From Salinibacterium sp. (GTDB lineage Bacteria > Actinomycetota > Actinomycetes > Actinomycetales > Microbacteriaceae): a stretch of 16,128 nt of DNA. Location of the stretch: NCBI GenBank assembly GCA_025352485.1, contig JANXTJ010000006.1, positions 1-16,128 of the forward strand, read 5' to 3'. Of this stretch, positions 6,270-13,844 are shown piece after piece (position 1 is the first letter of the stretch; each line of letters opens with the position of its first letter). The translations under genes and the position numbers were made by a program. Below the pieces are notes generated by a model. It saw nothing but the letters and a program-made list of their open reading frames with translations. It made no database searches and was not told where the DNA came from.

Positions 6270-6890
6270 GCACGGGGTCAGATGAGGGGAACCCTCAGCA
6301 CCTGGAACGATGACCGCGGCTTCGGGTTTATAAGTTGCCCAGAGGTGCCGGACAACGTCTTCGTGCACATCTCCGCTTTCGCGGCCGGCGCACCGCGACC
6401 CGCGCTCGGCGATTCGGTGGCCTTCGACGTCGCGCAAAGCGCGAAAGGACCGCAGGCGATCGGTGTGCGCTTGGTCGGACTCGTTTCGGGGACCAGAGCG
6501 GCGGAGGTGGGTCGCCTGGACTACCTGGCGATCGTTATTTTCATACCGCTCGGGTTGTTTATTGCCCTGAACTGGACGGCGCCGCTGACCATCTTCGCGA
6601 TATATGCCGTGGCGAGCATCCTGTGTTTTTTTGCCTACGGCGCCGACAAGCGCGCCGCAACCCGACACAGCTGGCGCACGCCGGAGGCGAGCCTGCTGCT
6701 GCTTGGGCTGGTCGGCGGCTGGCCCGGAGCGATCGTCGGGATGCGGGTGTTCCACCACAAGACCCGCAAGCCGTCGTTTCGCGGCCTGTTCTGTGCCACC
6801 GTCGCCGTCAATGCCATTGCGCTCGTGTTCGTTACGTCGCCGCTGTTTGGCGCGCTGCTCGCCGAGATCTTCCGCCAGACGACCCTGTAG
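6267..6890 (+). CDS. Cold-shock domain / DUF1294 membrane fusion protein
   Basis: The 207-residue protein has two parts. Residues 6-70 form a cold-shock (CSD) nucleic-acid-binding domain with GTLSTWNDDRGFGFI (RNP1-like) and NVFVHISAF (RNP2-like). Residues 83-203 form a DUF1294 membrane region. Its hydrophobic segments lie near 85-101, 105-124, 141-160 and 174-200, and it carries the family marks YGADKRAA, WRTPEASLLLLGLVGGWPGA and HHKTRKPSFR. Such CSD-DUF1294 fusions are known in bacteria, but their function is not established. The layout would tether an RNA/DNA-binding domain to the inner face of the membrane. The ATG at 6267 sits 6 bases after TACGAT, suggesting a leaderless transcript; an in-frame ATG at 6282 is the alternative. 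It lies between guaD and mocA without an obvious metabolic link. Confidence 0.88.
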   Translation: MARGQMRGTLSTWNDDRGFGFISCPEVPDNVFVHISAFAAGAPRPALGDSVAFDVAQSAKGPQAIGVRLVGLVSGTRAAEVGRLDYLAIVIFIPLGLFIALNWTAPLTIFAIYAVASILCFFAYGADKRAATRHSWRTPEASLLLLGLVGGWPGAIVGMRVFHHKTRKPSFRGLFCATVAVNAIALVFVTSPLFGALLAEIFRQTTL

Positions 6891-6903
6891 CGACGCGGCA
6901 CTC

Positions 6904-7497
6904 ATGGAGCACAACACGGTGGCGATGACCGGAATCGTGCTGGCCGCTGGCGCCGGCAGCCGTGCCGGTGGGCCGAAGGCGCTTCGGCGGCTGACCGACG
7001 GCACGCCCTGGCTCGCCGTCGCGACCGACGTGCTGCTGGCCGGCGGCTGCAACCGCGTCGTGGTGGTGCTCGGCGCGCTGGCGGGGCTCGGGCGATCACT
7101 GGTTCCCCTCGATGACCGCATTGCGGTGGTGATCGCGCCTGACTGGTCGCGGGGCATGTCCGTCTCGCTCCGGGTCGGTCTCGAGCACGCCTGGGGCGAC
7201 GCTGCACTAGTCACTTTGGTGGACCTGCCCGAGATGCCCGTCGCCGTCGTGCACCGGCTGGCGGCGGGGGCGGGGCCGGAGACACTGCGTCAGGCGGTGT
7301 ACAGGGGTCGACCCGGTCATCCGGTGCTCGTGGGGGCGCAGCATTGGGCGGCATTGGCGGCCTCGCTCGGCGGTGATCGCGGGGGGCGCGACTACCTCGC
7401 AGCACACGTCGCACAGGAAATCGAATGCTCGGACCTCTGGGATGGCGAGGATCACGACGGCATAGATCCGACGGAATCCGTTGCCGCAAGCCCCTAA
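6904..7497 (+). CDS. mocA: MocA-like molybdenum cofactor nucleotidyltransferase
   Basis: The 197-residue NTP-transferase-3 fold protein has the signature LAAGAGSRAGGPKAL (residues 13-27), a VDLPEMP metal-binding Asp, GRPGHPVLVG, and a GGDRGGRDYL block. This is the pattern of MocA/PucB enzymes, which transfer CMP to molybdopterin to make the cytosine dinucleotide cofactor used by xanthine dehydrogenase-family enzymes. The LAAG and GGPK forms fit MocA better than the LAGG...RMGGxDK of GTP-using MobA. Other members of this fold act on other substrates, so the role rests partly on the nearby xdhC and mod genes. The ATG at 6904 follows the DUF1294 stop by 13 bp without a clear ribosome site; an in-frame ATG at 6925 is a second option. 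Confidence 0.82.
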   Translation: MEHNTVAMTGIVLAAGAGSRAGGPKALRRLTDGTPWLAVATDVLLAGGCNRVVVVLGALAGLGRSLVPLDDRIAVVIAPDWSRGMSVSLRVGLEHAWGDAALVTLVDLPEMPVAVVHRLAAGAGPETLRQAVYRGRPGHPVLVGAQHWAALAASLGGDRGGRDYLAAHVAQEIECSDLWDGEDHDGIDPTESVAASP

Positions 7498-7505
7498 AAC
7501 GGGGC
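7490..7505 (+). terminator. Short GC hairpin spanning the mocA stop
   Basis: GCCCC (7490-7494) and GGGGC (7501-7505) pair around TAAAAC, and the loop contains the mocA stop codon. The stem is only 5 bp and no T-run follows, so this is a weak candidate for partial termination before the permease promoter region. Confidence 0.25.
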
Positions 7506-7546
7506 CTTAGCTAAGTTAAAAGCAAATCTATAAGGTGAAAGGTCTG

Positions 7547-7574
7547 TTGCGAATACCGCGCGCGGTAGTAGGGT
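7547..7574 (+). promoter_or_regulatory. Candidate promoter of the APC permease
   Basis: TTGCGA (7547-7552), a 16-base spacer and TAGGGT (7569-7574) form an actinobacterial-looking promoter. It would give a leader of about 30 bases before the permease ATG at 7613. A second, AT-rich possibility is TTAGCT (7507-7512) with TATAAG (7529-7534), also at 16-base spacing. The 115-bp gap is the longest gene-free stretch between complete genes in the window. The GGGAG ribosome site at 7604-7608 has a 4-base spacer. Confidence 0.4.
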
Positions 7575-7612
7575 GCGACAGCATCATCATCTTTTGAGAA
7601 CAAGGGAGTTCT

Positions 7613-9331
7613 ATGACAACGACGACTACTCCGGCGTCCGGCGGAACAGTGGACGGCAAAGGCCTCAAGGGCGGCTCCCTCGGCCTGCTCTCGAGTGTTG
7701 TGATCGGGATGGCATCGACCGCCCCCGCATACAGCCTCGCGGCGAGCCTCGGCTTCATCGTCGCCGGCGGCGGCGCACTGCTCGCCGGCGTGAAAGCGCC
7801 CGGCATTGTGTTGCTGGCATTCATCCCGATGTTCCTCATCGCTGTCGCCTATCAGGAGCTCAACAAGGCAGAGCCCGACTGCGGCACGACTTTCACCTGG
7901 GCATCCCGCGCCTTCGGGCCGGTCACCGGCTGGATGGGCGGCTGGGGAATCATTGCAGCAGACGTCATCGTGATGGCAAACCTGGCCAAGATTGCCGGCT
8001 CGTACTCCTTCACCTTCGTCGGCCAGCTAGGCGTGCCCGGCGCGAGCGACCTCGCGAATGACCAGTTCTGGTCAACCGTTGCCGGCCTCGCCTGGATCGC
8101 CATCATGACGTACATCTGCTACCGCGGGATCGAGATCTCGGCCCGGATTCAGTACGTGCTGCTGAGCATCGAAGTCGTTGTTCTGCTGATCTTCGCCGGC
8201 TTCGCCCTCGTGAAGGTGTTCAGCGGAAACGGCGAGAGCTACTCCCTGATGCCGAGCCTGGACTGGTTCAACCCCTTCACCCTCGACTTCGGCCACGTTA
8301 TCGCGCCGGCCATGTTGATCGCGATCTTCATCTACTGGGGTTGGGACACCGCGGTCTCCGTCAATGAAGAATCCATTGACCCGGCCAAGACGCCCGGCCG
8401 CGCCGCGATCCTCAGCACTGTCCTGCTGCTCGTCACCTACACGCTCGTGACCGTCGCCGCCGTCGCCTTCGCCGGAGTTGGCACCGATGGAATCGGCCTT
8501 GGCGCGGCGGCGAACTCCGCAGACGTGTTCGCGGCGATCGGCCCTGCACTGTTCGGCGACAGCGTCATCGGACACATCCTGCTGCTGCTGCTAGCGGCAT
8601 CCATCCTCACCTCGGCATCGGCCTCGACGCAGACCACCATCCTGCCGACCGCGCGAACCACCCTCTCGATGGCGGTCTACAAGGCAGTTCCGGCCAAGTT
8701 CGCCCGCATCCACCCGCGCTTCCTCACCCCCACCTGGGCGACGGTCGGCATGGGGATCGTGTCGGCCGTGTTCTACCTGTTCTTCACGATGATCAGCGCG
8801 AACCTGCTCTCGGCCCTGATCGGCTCCATCGGCCTGATCATCGCGTTCTACTACGGCCTCACCGGCTTTGCCTGCGTGTGGTTCTACCGCAAGACGCTGT
8901 TCTCATCGGTGCGCCACTTCTTCATGCGCGGGCTGTTTCCACTCGTCGGTGGGCTGATGCTTGCTGCGGTCTTCGTCTACGGCCTGGTCACCTTCTCGGC
9001 CCCAGACTGGCTCCTCGACGCCGACGGCAACAACGTCACGATCCTCGGCATCGGCGCCACGGCCGTGGTGGGTGTGGGCGCGCTGATCATCGGTGCGATC
9101 CTGATGGGGATCTGGGCAATTCGCCAGCCGGACTTCTTCCGCGGTAAGACGCTGGCGCGACGCTCTGACGACCTCGTGCTGGCGCCCGGTGTCGGCCGAG
9201 TTGCGATGTTTGGCCTGCCAGACTCCGGGCGCATGCCCGAGGTCATCGCCCCGGACTTCTCGAACCTGCCGGAAGGTCAGACCGCCATGGACGCCGCGAC
9301 GGGCGACCCGGTCGACAAGCCCCAGCCGTAA
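7613..9331 (+). CDS. APC-superfamily amino acid/purine-type permease
   Basis: The 572-residue protein has about 12 hydrophobic segments. It starts with the APC-type first helix GSLGLLSSVVIGMASTAPAYSLAASLGFIV, which contains the unwound substrate-site turn. IYWGWDTAVSVNEESIDPAKTPGRAAI is the conserved helix-6/loop motif of amino acid-polyamine-organocation transporters. The hydrophilic C-tail after about residue 505 is long and is probably cytoplasmic. It likely imports an amino acid or related nitrogen compound by cation symport; the substrate cannot be read from the sequence. Placement beside purine-degradation genes makes a nitrogen-rich substrate attractive but unproven. It has its own upstream promoter-like region and ends in front of a strong bidirectional hairpin. 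Confidence 0.9.
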   Translation: MTTTTTPASGGTVDGKGLKGGSLGLLSSVVIGMASTAPAYSLAASLGFIVAGGGALLAGVKAPGIVLLAFIPMFLIAVAYQELNKAEPDCGTTFTWASRAFGPVTGWMGGWGIIAADVIVMANLAKIAGSYSFTFVGQLGVPGASDLANDQFWSTVAGLAWIAIMTYICYRGIEISARIQYVLLSIEVVVLLIFAGFALVKVFSGNGESYSLMPSLDWFNPFTLDFGHVIAPAMLIAIFIYWGWDTAVSVNEESIDPAKTPGRAAILSTVLLLVTYTLVTVAAVAFAGVGTDGIGLGAAANSADVFAAIGPALFGDSVIGHILLLLLAASILTSASASTQTTILPTARTTLSMAVYKAVPAKFARIHPRFLTPTWATVGMGIVSAVFYLFFTMISANLLSALIGSIGLIIAFYYGLTGFACVWFYRKTLFSSVRHFFMRGLFPLVGGLMLAAVFVYGLVTFSAPDWLLDADGNNVTILGIGATAVVGVGALIIGAILMGIWAIRQPDFFRGKTLARRSDDLVLAPGVGRVAMFGLPDSGRMPEVIAPDFSNLPEGQTAMDAATGDPVDKPQP

Positions 9332-9342
9332 CGCCCAGCTAC

Positions 9343-9379
9343 TCGGCGCACCCCGCGATTAACAGGCGGGGTGCGCCGA
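9343..9379. terminator. Bidirectional terminator hairpin between convergent genes
   Basis: Bases 9343-9356 and 9366-9379 are perfect 14-base reverse complements (TCGGCGCACCCCGC on the left) around a 9-base loop. The hairpin lies 11 bases after the permease stop. It also contains the end of the convergent sufU gene, whose TAA stop (9361-9359) lies in the loop. This is the strongest stem in the window and would serve both strands. TTAACAG in the loop can instead pair with CTGTTAA at 9382-9388, giving an alternative fold. Confidence 0.85.
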
Positions 9380-9775
9380 ATCTGTTAACGCCGCCTGCGC
9401 GGCCCGCCAGGCGAGGGTTGCGCAGCGCGCGCGCAGCGGAAATCTCCCGATGCCCGCGAACGCTCCCAGATCACCGTCGACCGGTTGACCGCCTGGCGCG
9501 ATGCTGGCGAGGTAGTCGTCGATCACCTCGACGAACTGCTCGCGAGATGTCTGCCCGAGAGCGGATGCCGCGGCCATCGACACCGTGCAGCCATTGCCCT
9601 GCCAGCTGAAACCGTCCCCGCCGACGCGCACCGTCACCGCGTCGCCGCACGCCGGACTGATTGCGGATGCCTCGCCCACAAACTGCTCGGCAAGGCCGTA
9701 GCCGTGCCGCGCCCGATGCAGGTCCTCGATGATGCGCTGGCGCATCCGGTCATCCGTGGGCGGCGCCTCACTCAT
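9359..9775 (-). CDS. sufU: SufU/IscU-like Fe-S cluster scaffold protein
   Basis: The 138-residue protein has the IscU/SufU fold marks: a SPACGDAVTVRV segment (Cys43 and Asp45), WQGNGCTVSMAAASAL (Cys63), and RARCATLAWRAAQ (Cys118). The three cysteines and the Asp match the zinc/sulfur-accepting ligand set of SufU. SufU accepts persulfide sulfur from the cysteine desulfurase SufS for Fe-S cluster assembly. No sufS, sufB, sufC or sufD gene accompanies it here. Instead its ATG overlaps the end of pucG by 8 bp, so the two are translationally coupled. It may therefore be an accessory copy serving an Fe-S enzyme of purine breakdown rather than the general housekeeping scaffold; that part is inference. 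The last codons form one arm of the terminator hairpin. Confidence 0.88.
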   Translation of the reverse strand: MSEAPPTDDRMRQRIIEDLHRARHGYGLAEQFVGEASAISPACGDAVTVRVGGDGFSWQGNGCTVSMAAASALGQTSREQFVEVIDDYLASIAPGGQPVDGDLGAFAGIGRFPLRARCATLAWRAAQAALTDSAHPAC

Positions 9776-10982
9776 AGCTGTCCAGCGCCGCCCCGACGCC
9801 GCTGCCGGCGGTCACGGCCACCCCGCCGCGGCGCAGCACCTGTTCGAGGGCGGCCAGTGTCGTGAGCACCGCGTCACGCCTGGCGTTGTAGCCCATGGTG
9901 CCGATGCGCCAGACGCGGCCGGCGAGCGGGCCGAATGAGGTGCCGATCTCGATGCCGTAGTCGTCGAGCATGGCGCGCCGCGCGCCGTCGCCGTCGATGC
10001 CGTCAGGGATGTAGACGCCAACGACGTTATTCATCCGAACGGACTGGTCGCCGAACAGGGTCAGCTCCATCCCCGCAAGGCCGGCGACCATCGCATCGCC
10101 ATGGGTGCGGTGCCGCCGCACCGCGTTGTCGATGCCCTCGTTCACGATGAGGCGCGCGCACTCGTGTGCCGCGTAGAGCATGCTCGTGGCCTCGGTGTGA
10201 TGGTTCAGACGCTTTGGTCCCCAGTAGTCGAGAATCTGGCTGAGGTCGAAATAGTTGCTGCGGATCGGGGTGGCGCTCACCGGATCGCCGTCGGAGCGAA
10301 GCCCCGCCTCCACGCTCTTGCGGGAGTTGATCACCGCTACCGCTTTCGCGCTCAAGCTGATCGGGGACGAGCCGGACGGGCCGGCGAGGCACTTCTGCAA
10401 CCCGGACGTAACCACGTCGATTCCCCAGGCGTCGAGTTCGAAGGTGTTGCCGCCGAGGGATGCCGTGGTGTCGACGTACAGCAGCGCGCCGTGTTTTGCG
10501 GCGAGCGCCCCCAACTCCTCGAGCGGCTGCGCGAGGGTCGTCGAGGTGTCGCCGTGCACGATGGCCAACAGCTTCGGTGTGTGCTCGACCAGCGCGGCCT
10601 CGATCTCGGCGGGGGTAAAAACGGTGCCCCATTGCCGCCGGATGATCCGCACGTCGGCCTGGCAGCGCTCGGCAATCTCGCGCAGCAGCTCACCGAAGCG
10701 GCCGAAGATCGGGATCAGCACGACATCCCCCGGCGCGAGGATCGACACCATGGCAGCCTCGATGCCGGCGCGGCCGGTGCCGTCGATGATCAGTGTGGCG
10801 TCGTTCTCTGTACGAAAAACCGCGCGGTAGAGCTCCATCGTTTCGTTCATGTACGTCGTCATGGCCGGGTCGTACTGGCCCACCAGCGCCGCAGACATGG
10901 CCCGCAACACCCGCGGATCTGCGTTGATCGGGCCCGGGCCCATCAGAAGACGCGGCGGAGGGTTGATCGGCTCGATGGGCAT
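9768..10982 (-). CDS. pucG: (S)-ureidoglycine-glyoxylate aminotransferase / alanine-glyoxylate aminotransferase family
   Basis: The 404-residue class V (fold type I) PLP aminotransferase has LLMGPGPINADPRVL at the N-terminus, IDGTGRAGIEAAM around the PLP phosphate site, YVDTTASLGG with Asp171 contacting the PLP ring, and the Schiff-base Lys197 in SGLQKCLAGPSG. Gln36 (GQYDP) and Asn260 (RLNHHTEAT) lie where B. subtilis PucG has the two residues reported to set ureidoglycine specificity (Gln37 and Asn264, from memory). This favours transfer of the amino group of the allantoin product ureidoglycine to glyoxylate, giving glycine, over plain alanine-glyoxylate or serine-pyruvate activity. It lies between an amidase and sufU. 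The only suitable start is ATG 10982, directly after GAGGA and 6 bases after a TACGAT box, so it may also be transcribed as a leaderless mRNA. Confidence 0.9.
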   Translation of the reverse strand: MPIEPINPPPRLLMGPGPINADPRVLRAMSAALVGQYDPAMTTYMNETMELYRAVFRTENDATLIIDGTGRAGIEAAMVSILAPGDVVLIPIFGRFGELLREIAERCQADVRIIRRQWGTVFTPAEIEAALVEHTPKLLAIVHGDTSTTLAQPLEELGALAAKHGALLYVDTTASLGGNTFELDAWGIDVVTSGLQKCLAGPSGSSPISLSAKAVAVINSRKSVEAGLRSDGDPVSATPIRSNYFDLSQILDYWGPKRLNHHTEATSMLYAAHECARLIVNEGIDNAVRRHRTHGDAMVAGLAGMELTLFGDQSVRMNNVVGVYIPDGIDGDGARRAMLDDYGIEIGTSFGPLAGRVWRIGTMGYNARRDAVLTTLAALEQVLRRGGVAVTAGSGVGAALDSYE

Positions 10983-10994
10983 TCCTCAATCGTA
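10980..10994 (-). promoter_or_regulatory. -10 element placed for a leaderless pucG start
   Basis: On the - strand TACGAT (10994-10989) is followed by TGAGGA and the pucG ATG. The spacing and -10 hexamer are identical to the arrangement before the cold-shock/DUF1294 gene. It would give pucG-sufU their own promoter in addition to read-through from the mod-amidase genes. No convincing -35 box is seen. Confidence 0.45.
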
Positions 10995-11043
10995 TGCAGT
11001 GCGCCTGAGGCGTGCGCTTTGGGTGCCCAGCCAGATGCTCCGG

Positions 11044-12288
11044 CTATCGCGGGGCGAGCTCCTGCGTGAGCTTCTCCGCGAGGTCAATCAGCGCGAGGTC
11101 ACCAAATCGCGGGCCGACCAGGCCGAAGCCAACCGGGGCATCCAGCCGCGCGCCGGGTTGCGGCACGCCCAACAGCGGGGCGCTCAGGCCCGGCCGCCCG
11201 GTAATCCCGGCGAGGCAGGTGAGTCGCAGGGTGCCCTGCCGCGTGCGCTCGATGAGGTCGGCATCTGCGGTGATCGTCGGAGCGCTGGATGACGCGGTCG
11301 GCAGCAGCAGCACGCGATCCCCGAGCACCGCGTCGAGCCGGGTGCGCGCCGCAACGAGGGCATCCCGTGCGGCGGATTCCTGCGCAGCGGTCACCGCGGC
11401 GGCGAGGGCAAAGCGGCCCGCCGCATCCGTTCCAAGCGCCCCCGGGTGCGCCGTCAGCCACCCACCGTGCACCGCCCACGCCTCGGCCTGTTGCACGGTG
11501 CGGAAGGTCACAAACAGTTCGTCGAGGTCGCCGGGGTCGACGGCCTCTGGGGGCGTCGCAAGGCCAGCAATGGCGGCGAGGAAGGCGGCGCTGACATCCG
11601 GCTCACAGTGGGCGAGCAGTGCGGGGGCGACCACGAATTTGGCGCCGACCGCGCGCTGTCGTTCGGGGTCGAGGGTCGCACGGGCGGCGCCGCGCAGTTC
11701 CGACGCCGTTCGGGCCAACCAGCCGACAGAGTCGAAGGTGGGGGCGAGGGGCAGCAGACGCTCTGCGCTGACCGAGCCGTGAGTGGAGCGCAGACCCCAG
11801 AGGCCCTGGTACGAGGCCGGCACGCGCACAGAGCCCGCCGTATCGGTGCCGAGGCCGATGCTGGCCTGACCGAGCGCTACCGCTGCGGCCGGGCCACTGG
11901 ATGAGCCACCGGGCACACCCCGGGCGACCGCGGGGTTGGGCGGGGTGCCGTAGTGCGAATTGCGCCCGGCGATGCTGTACGCAAACTCGTCAGTCTGCGC
12001 GATGCCGATGACATCAGCCCCCGCCGCCAGCAGCGCGGCAACGGCGGGGGACGTGCCGGTCGCCGGCCGCGACGAGGCGAGATAGGCGGGCACCCCAGCC
12101 CCCACGGCGAAGCCCTCAATCTCATACAGATCTTTGACCGCGACGCTCTCGCCGCGCAGCGCCCCCCCGGGGTGGCCGGCCACGAGTGGCGTACCGACGA
12201 CGCGCCACACCGCGCCGATCGTGGGCTCGGGAATGGGCGTGGGCTCGGCGGGAAGGCCATTCGGGGCGGAATCGGGCACCATTGTCAC
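11044..12288 (-). CDS. Amidase signature family hydrolase
   Basis: The 414-residue product has the full Ser-cisSer-Lys triad of the amidase signature family: Lys52 in SVAVKDLYEIEGF, the cis-Ser Ser129 in PGGSSSGPAAAVA, and the nucleophile Ser153 in GTDTAGSVRVPAS. The 24-residue spacing of the two serines matches the family. It hydrolyses a carboxamide, but the substrate is not visible in the sequence. It lacks the C-terminal extra domain of allophanate hydrolases and is on the short side, nearer to indole-acetamide-hydrolase-like members. Between modC (42 bp) and pucG (61 bp), a ureido or amide intermediate of purine breakdown is a reasonable guess. I chose the GTG at 12288 because GGGGAG lies 5 bases upstream; an ATG two codons later is also possible. 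Confidence 0.88.
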   Translation of the reverse strand: MTMVPDSAPNGLPAEPTPIPEPTIGAVWRVVGTPLVAGHPGGALRGESVAVKDLYEIEGFAVGAGVPAYLASSRPATGTSPAVAALLAAGADVIGIAQTDEFAYSIAGRNSHYGTPPNPAVARGVPGGSSSGPAAAVALGQASIGLGTDTAGSVRVPASYQGLWGLRSTHGSVSAERLLPLAPTFDSVGWLARTASELRGAARATLDPERQRAVGAKFVVAPALLAHCEPDVSAAFLAAIAGLATPPEAVDPGDLDELFVTFRTVQQAEAWAVHGGWLTAHPGALGTDAAGRFALAAAVTAAQESAARDALVAARTRLDAVLGDRVLLLPTASSSAPTITADADLIERTRQGTLRLTCLAGITGRPGLSAPLLGVPQPGARLDAPVGFGLVGPRFGDLALIDLAEKLTQELAPR

Positions 12289-12330
12289 GCACTCTCCCCG
12301 GTCAGTTGGTGCCTCAAACCCTATCGAGCC

Positions 12331-13038
12331 CTAGTCTTCGCCGTACGCCGCAACAAGTCGCGAGATGTAGGGCGTGGCCGGCTGCCGCACGAGATCGCGG
12401 ACGGTACCGCTCTGGGTCGCCCGGCCCTGTTCAACGACAACCACGTCGGCCGCGAGGCCCGCCACGTCGTCAAAGCTGTGGGTGACCACGATCGCGAGGC
12501 CTCCCCAGTCGCTGAGGTGGTGGGCGAGCTCGGCGCGCACTTCTGCACGTACCTCGACATCGAGGGCGGCGAGCGGCTCGTCGAGAAGAAGGAGTTCGGG
12601 GGATGCCGCGAGTGCCCTGGCCAGCGCCACCTGTTGGGCTTGCCCGCCCGACAGTTGGCCGGGTCGTCGCGCGGCCAGCTCGGAGATCGCGAACCGCTCG
12701 AGCCACTGCCCCGCTTCCCGTCGCGCCGCCGCCGCCCGCACGCCCACCGAACGCGGCCCGAACGCGACGTTCTCGAGCACCGTCAGGTGCGGGAAGAGCA
12801 GATAGTCCTGAAACAGGTACCCGATCCTGCGGGCCTCAATCGGAACCTCGTCGAGGCGCCGACTGTTTAGTTCGATCGACCCCCGTGAGTCGATCTCGCC
12901 GGCTAGCGCGCCGAGCGCGGTCGATTTGCCCGCGCCGTTCGGCCCGAGAAACGCGAGGGTGCGCCCCGGCCGCACGGCAAGGTCGAGCTGGAGTTCGAAG
13001 GCACCGCGGGTGACCTCGAGGCGCGCAACCAGGCTCAC
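12331..13038 (-). CDS. modC: Molybdate ABC transporter ATP-binding protein
   Basis: The 235-residue ABC ATPase has Walker A GPNGAGKST (32-40), Q-loop Gln77, signature LSGGQ (129-133), Walker B LLLLDE (149-154), D-loop LAALD and the switch His187. It powers molybdate import with ModB and ModA. The GTG start overlaps the modB stop as GTGA. Unlike E. coli ModC (about 352 residues), it ends soon after the ATPase core and has no C-terminal TOBE molybdate-binding domain. A separate HTH-TOBE protein is encoded at the head of the same gene run. Sulfate-type transporters share this ATPase family, but modA and modB beside it settle the role. Confidence 0.9.
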   Translation of the reverse strand: MSLVARLEVTRGAFELQLDLAVRPGRTLAFLGPNGAGKSTALGALAGEIDSRGSIELNSRRLDEVPIEARRIGYLFQDYLLFPHLTVLENVAFGPRSVGVRAAAARREAGQWLERFAISELAARRPGQLSGGQAQQVALARALAASPELLLLDEPLAALDVEVRAEVRAELAHHLSDWGGLAIVVTHSFDDVAGLAADVVVVEQGRATQSGTVRDLVRQPATPYISRLVAAYGED

Positions 13039-13844
13039 GCCGTGACTCCAGGCACCCAGCGGTCACGCAAGCTGGCGAGCACGATCACGCTGACCGCCAT
13101 GAGCACCAGCGACAGCGCATAGGCCGACTCCGGGTTGGTGGACTGCAGCTGCAGATAGGTGGCGATCGGCAGGGTCTGCGTGACGCCGGGAAAGCTGCCG
13201 GCGAACGTGATGGTGGCGCCAAACTCGCCGAGGGCGCGACAGAAACACAGCAGCGCACCGGCAGAGACGCCCGGGGCGATCAGCGGCAGGGTGATCCGAT
13301 AAAAAATTGTCAGGCGAGATGCCCCGAGGGTGGCCGCGGCAACCTCGAAGCGTCGATCGGATGCCCGGATTGCCCCTTCGACGGCAAGCACGAGGAACGG
13401 CATGGCGACGAAGGTCTGCGCGATCACCACGGCCGCCGTCGAGAACGGGATCTGAAAAGGCAGAAACTGGCCGAGCAAACCGTGGCGGCCGAGCAGCAGT
13501 AGTAGCGCGACCCCGCCCACCACCGGCGGCAGCACCAGGGGCACCGTCACGAGGGCGCGCAACAGGCGCCGCGCCAGAGCCGGCCACCGTTCTGAGCGCG
13601 CCAGAACGAGCGCGAGCGGAATGCCCAAAACCATGCTGATGATCGTCGACTCGACCGCGGTGATGAGCGACAGCCTGAGAGCCGCCGACACGCTCGGTTG
13701 GGCCAACAGCTCGGGAAGCTGCCCCCACGGCGCCCTCATCACCACGGCCAGAAGTGGTAGCCCGAGCAGAGCCAGCGCCAGCCCCGCGGGAACCCACAGG
13801 ACCGGCGTCAGCGAGCCGCGCCTACGGCGCCCCGAAGCCGGCAT
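13035..13844 (-). CDS. modB: Molybdate ABC transporter permease
   Basis: The 269-residue binding-protein-dependent permease has about six hydrophobic segments. The cytoplasmic EAA loop is at residues 167-191 (EVAAATLGASRLTIFYRITLPLIAPG), where ModC docks. It is followed by CRALGEFGATITFAG, a motif typical of ModB and CysT/CysW oxyanion permeases. It forms the membrane channel for molybdate. The ATG at 13844 overlaps the end of modA by 23 bp and its stop overlaps the modC GTG. No clear ribosome site precedes the ATG, which fits translational coupling with modA. Confidence 0.92.
   Translation of the reverse strand: MPASGRRRRGSLTPVLWVPAGLALALLGLPLLAVVMRAPWGQLPELLAQPSVSAALRLSLITAVESTIISMVLGIPLALVLARSERWPALARRLLRALVTVPLVLPPVVGGVALLLLLGRHGLLGQFLPFQIPFSTAAVVIAQTFVAMPFLVLAVEGAIRASDRRFEVAAATLGASRLTIFYRITLPLIAPGVSAGALLCFCRALGEFGATITFAGSFPGVTQTLPIATYLQLQSTNPESAYALSLVLMAVSVIVLASLRDRWVPGVTA

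Noticed and set aside
11001..11012. Small inverted repeat CGCC-TGA-GGCG between the amidase and pucG genes
   Set aside because: A 4-bp stem is expected by chance in GC-rich DNA and is too weak to call a terminator.
10101..11069. + strand open frame of about 322 codons opposite pucG
   Set aside because: It lies opposite the complete PLP aminotransferase frame and shows no family features.
11953..12870. + strand open frame of about 305 codons across the amidase-modC junction
   Set aside because: Both - strand genes have full catalytic motifs here; this frame has none.
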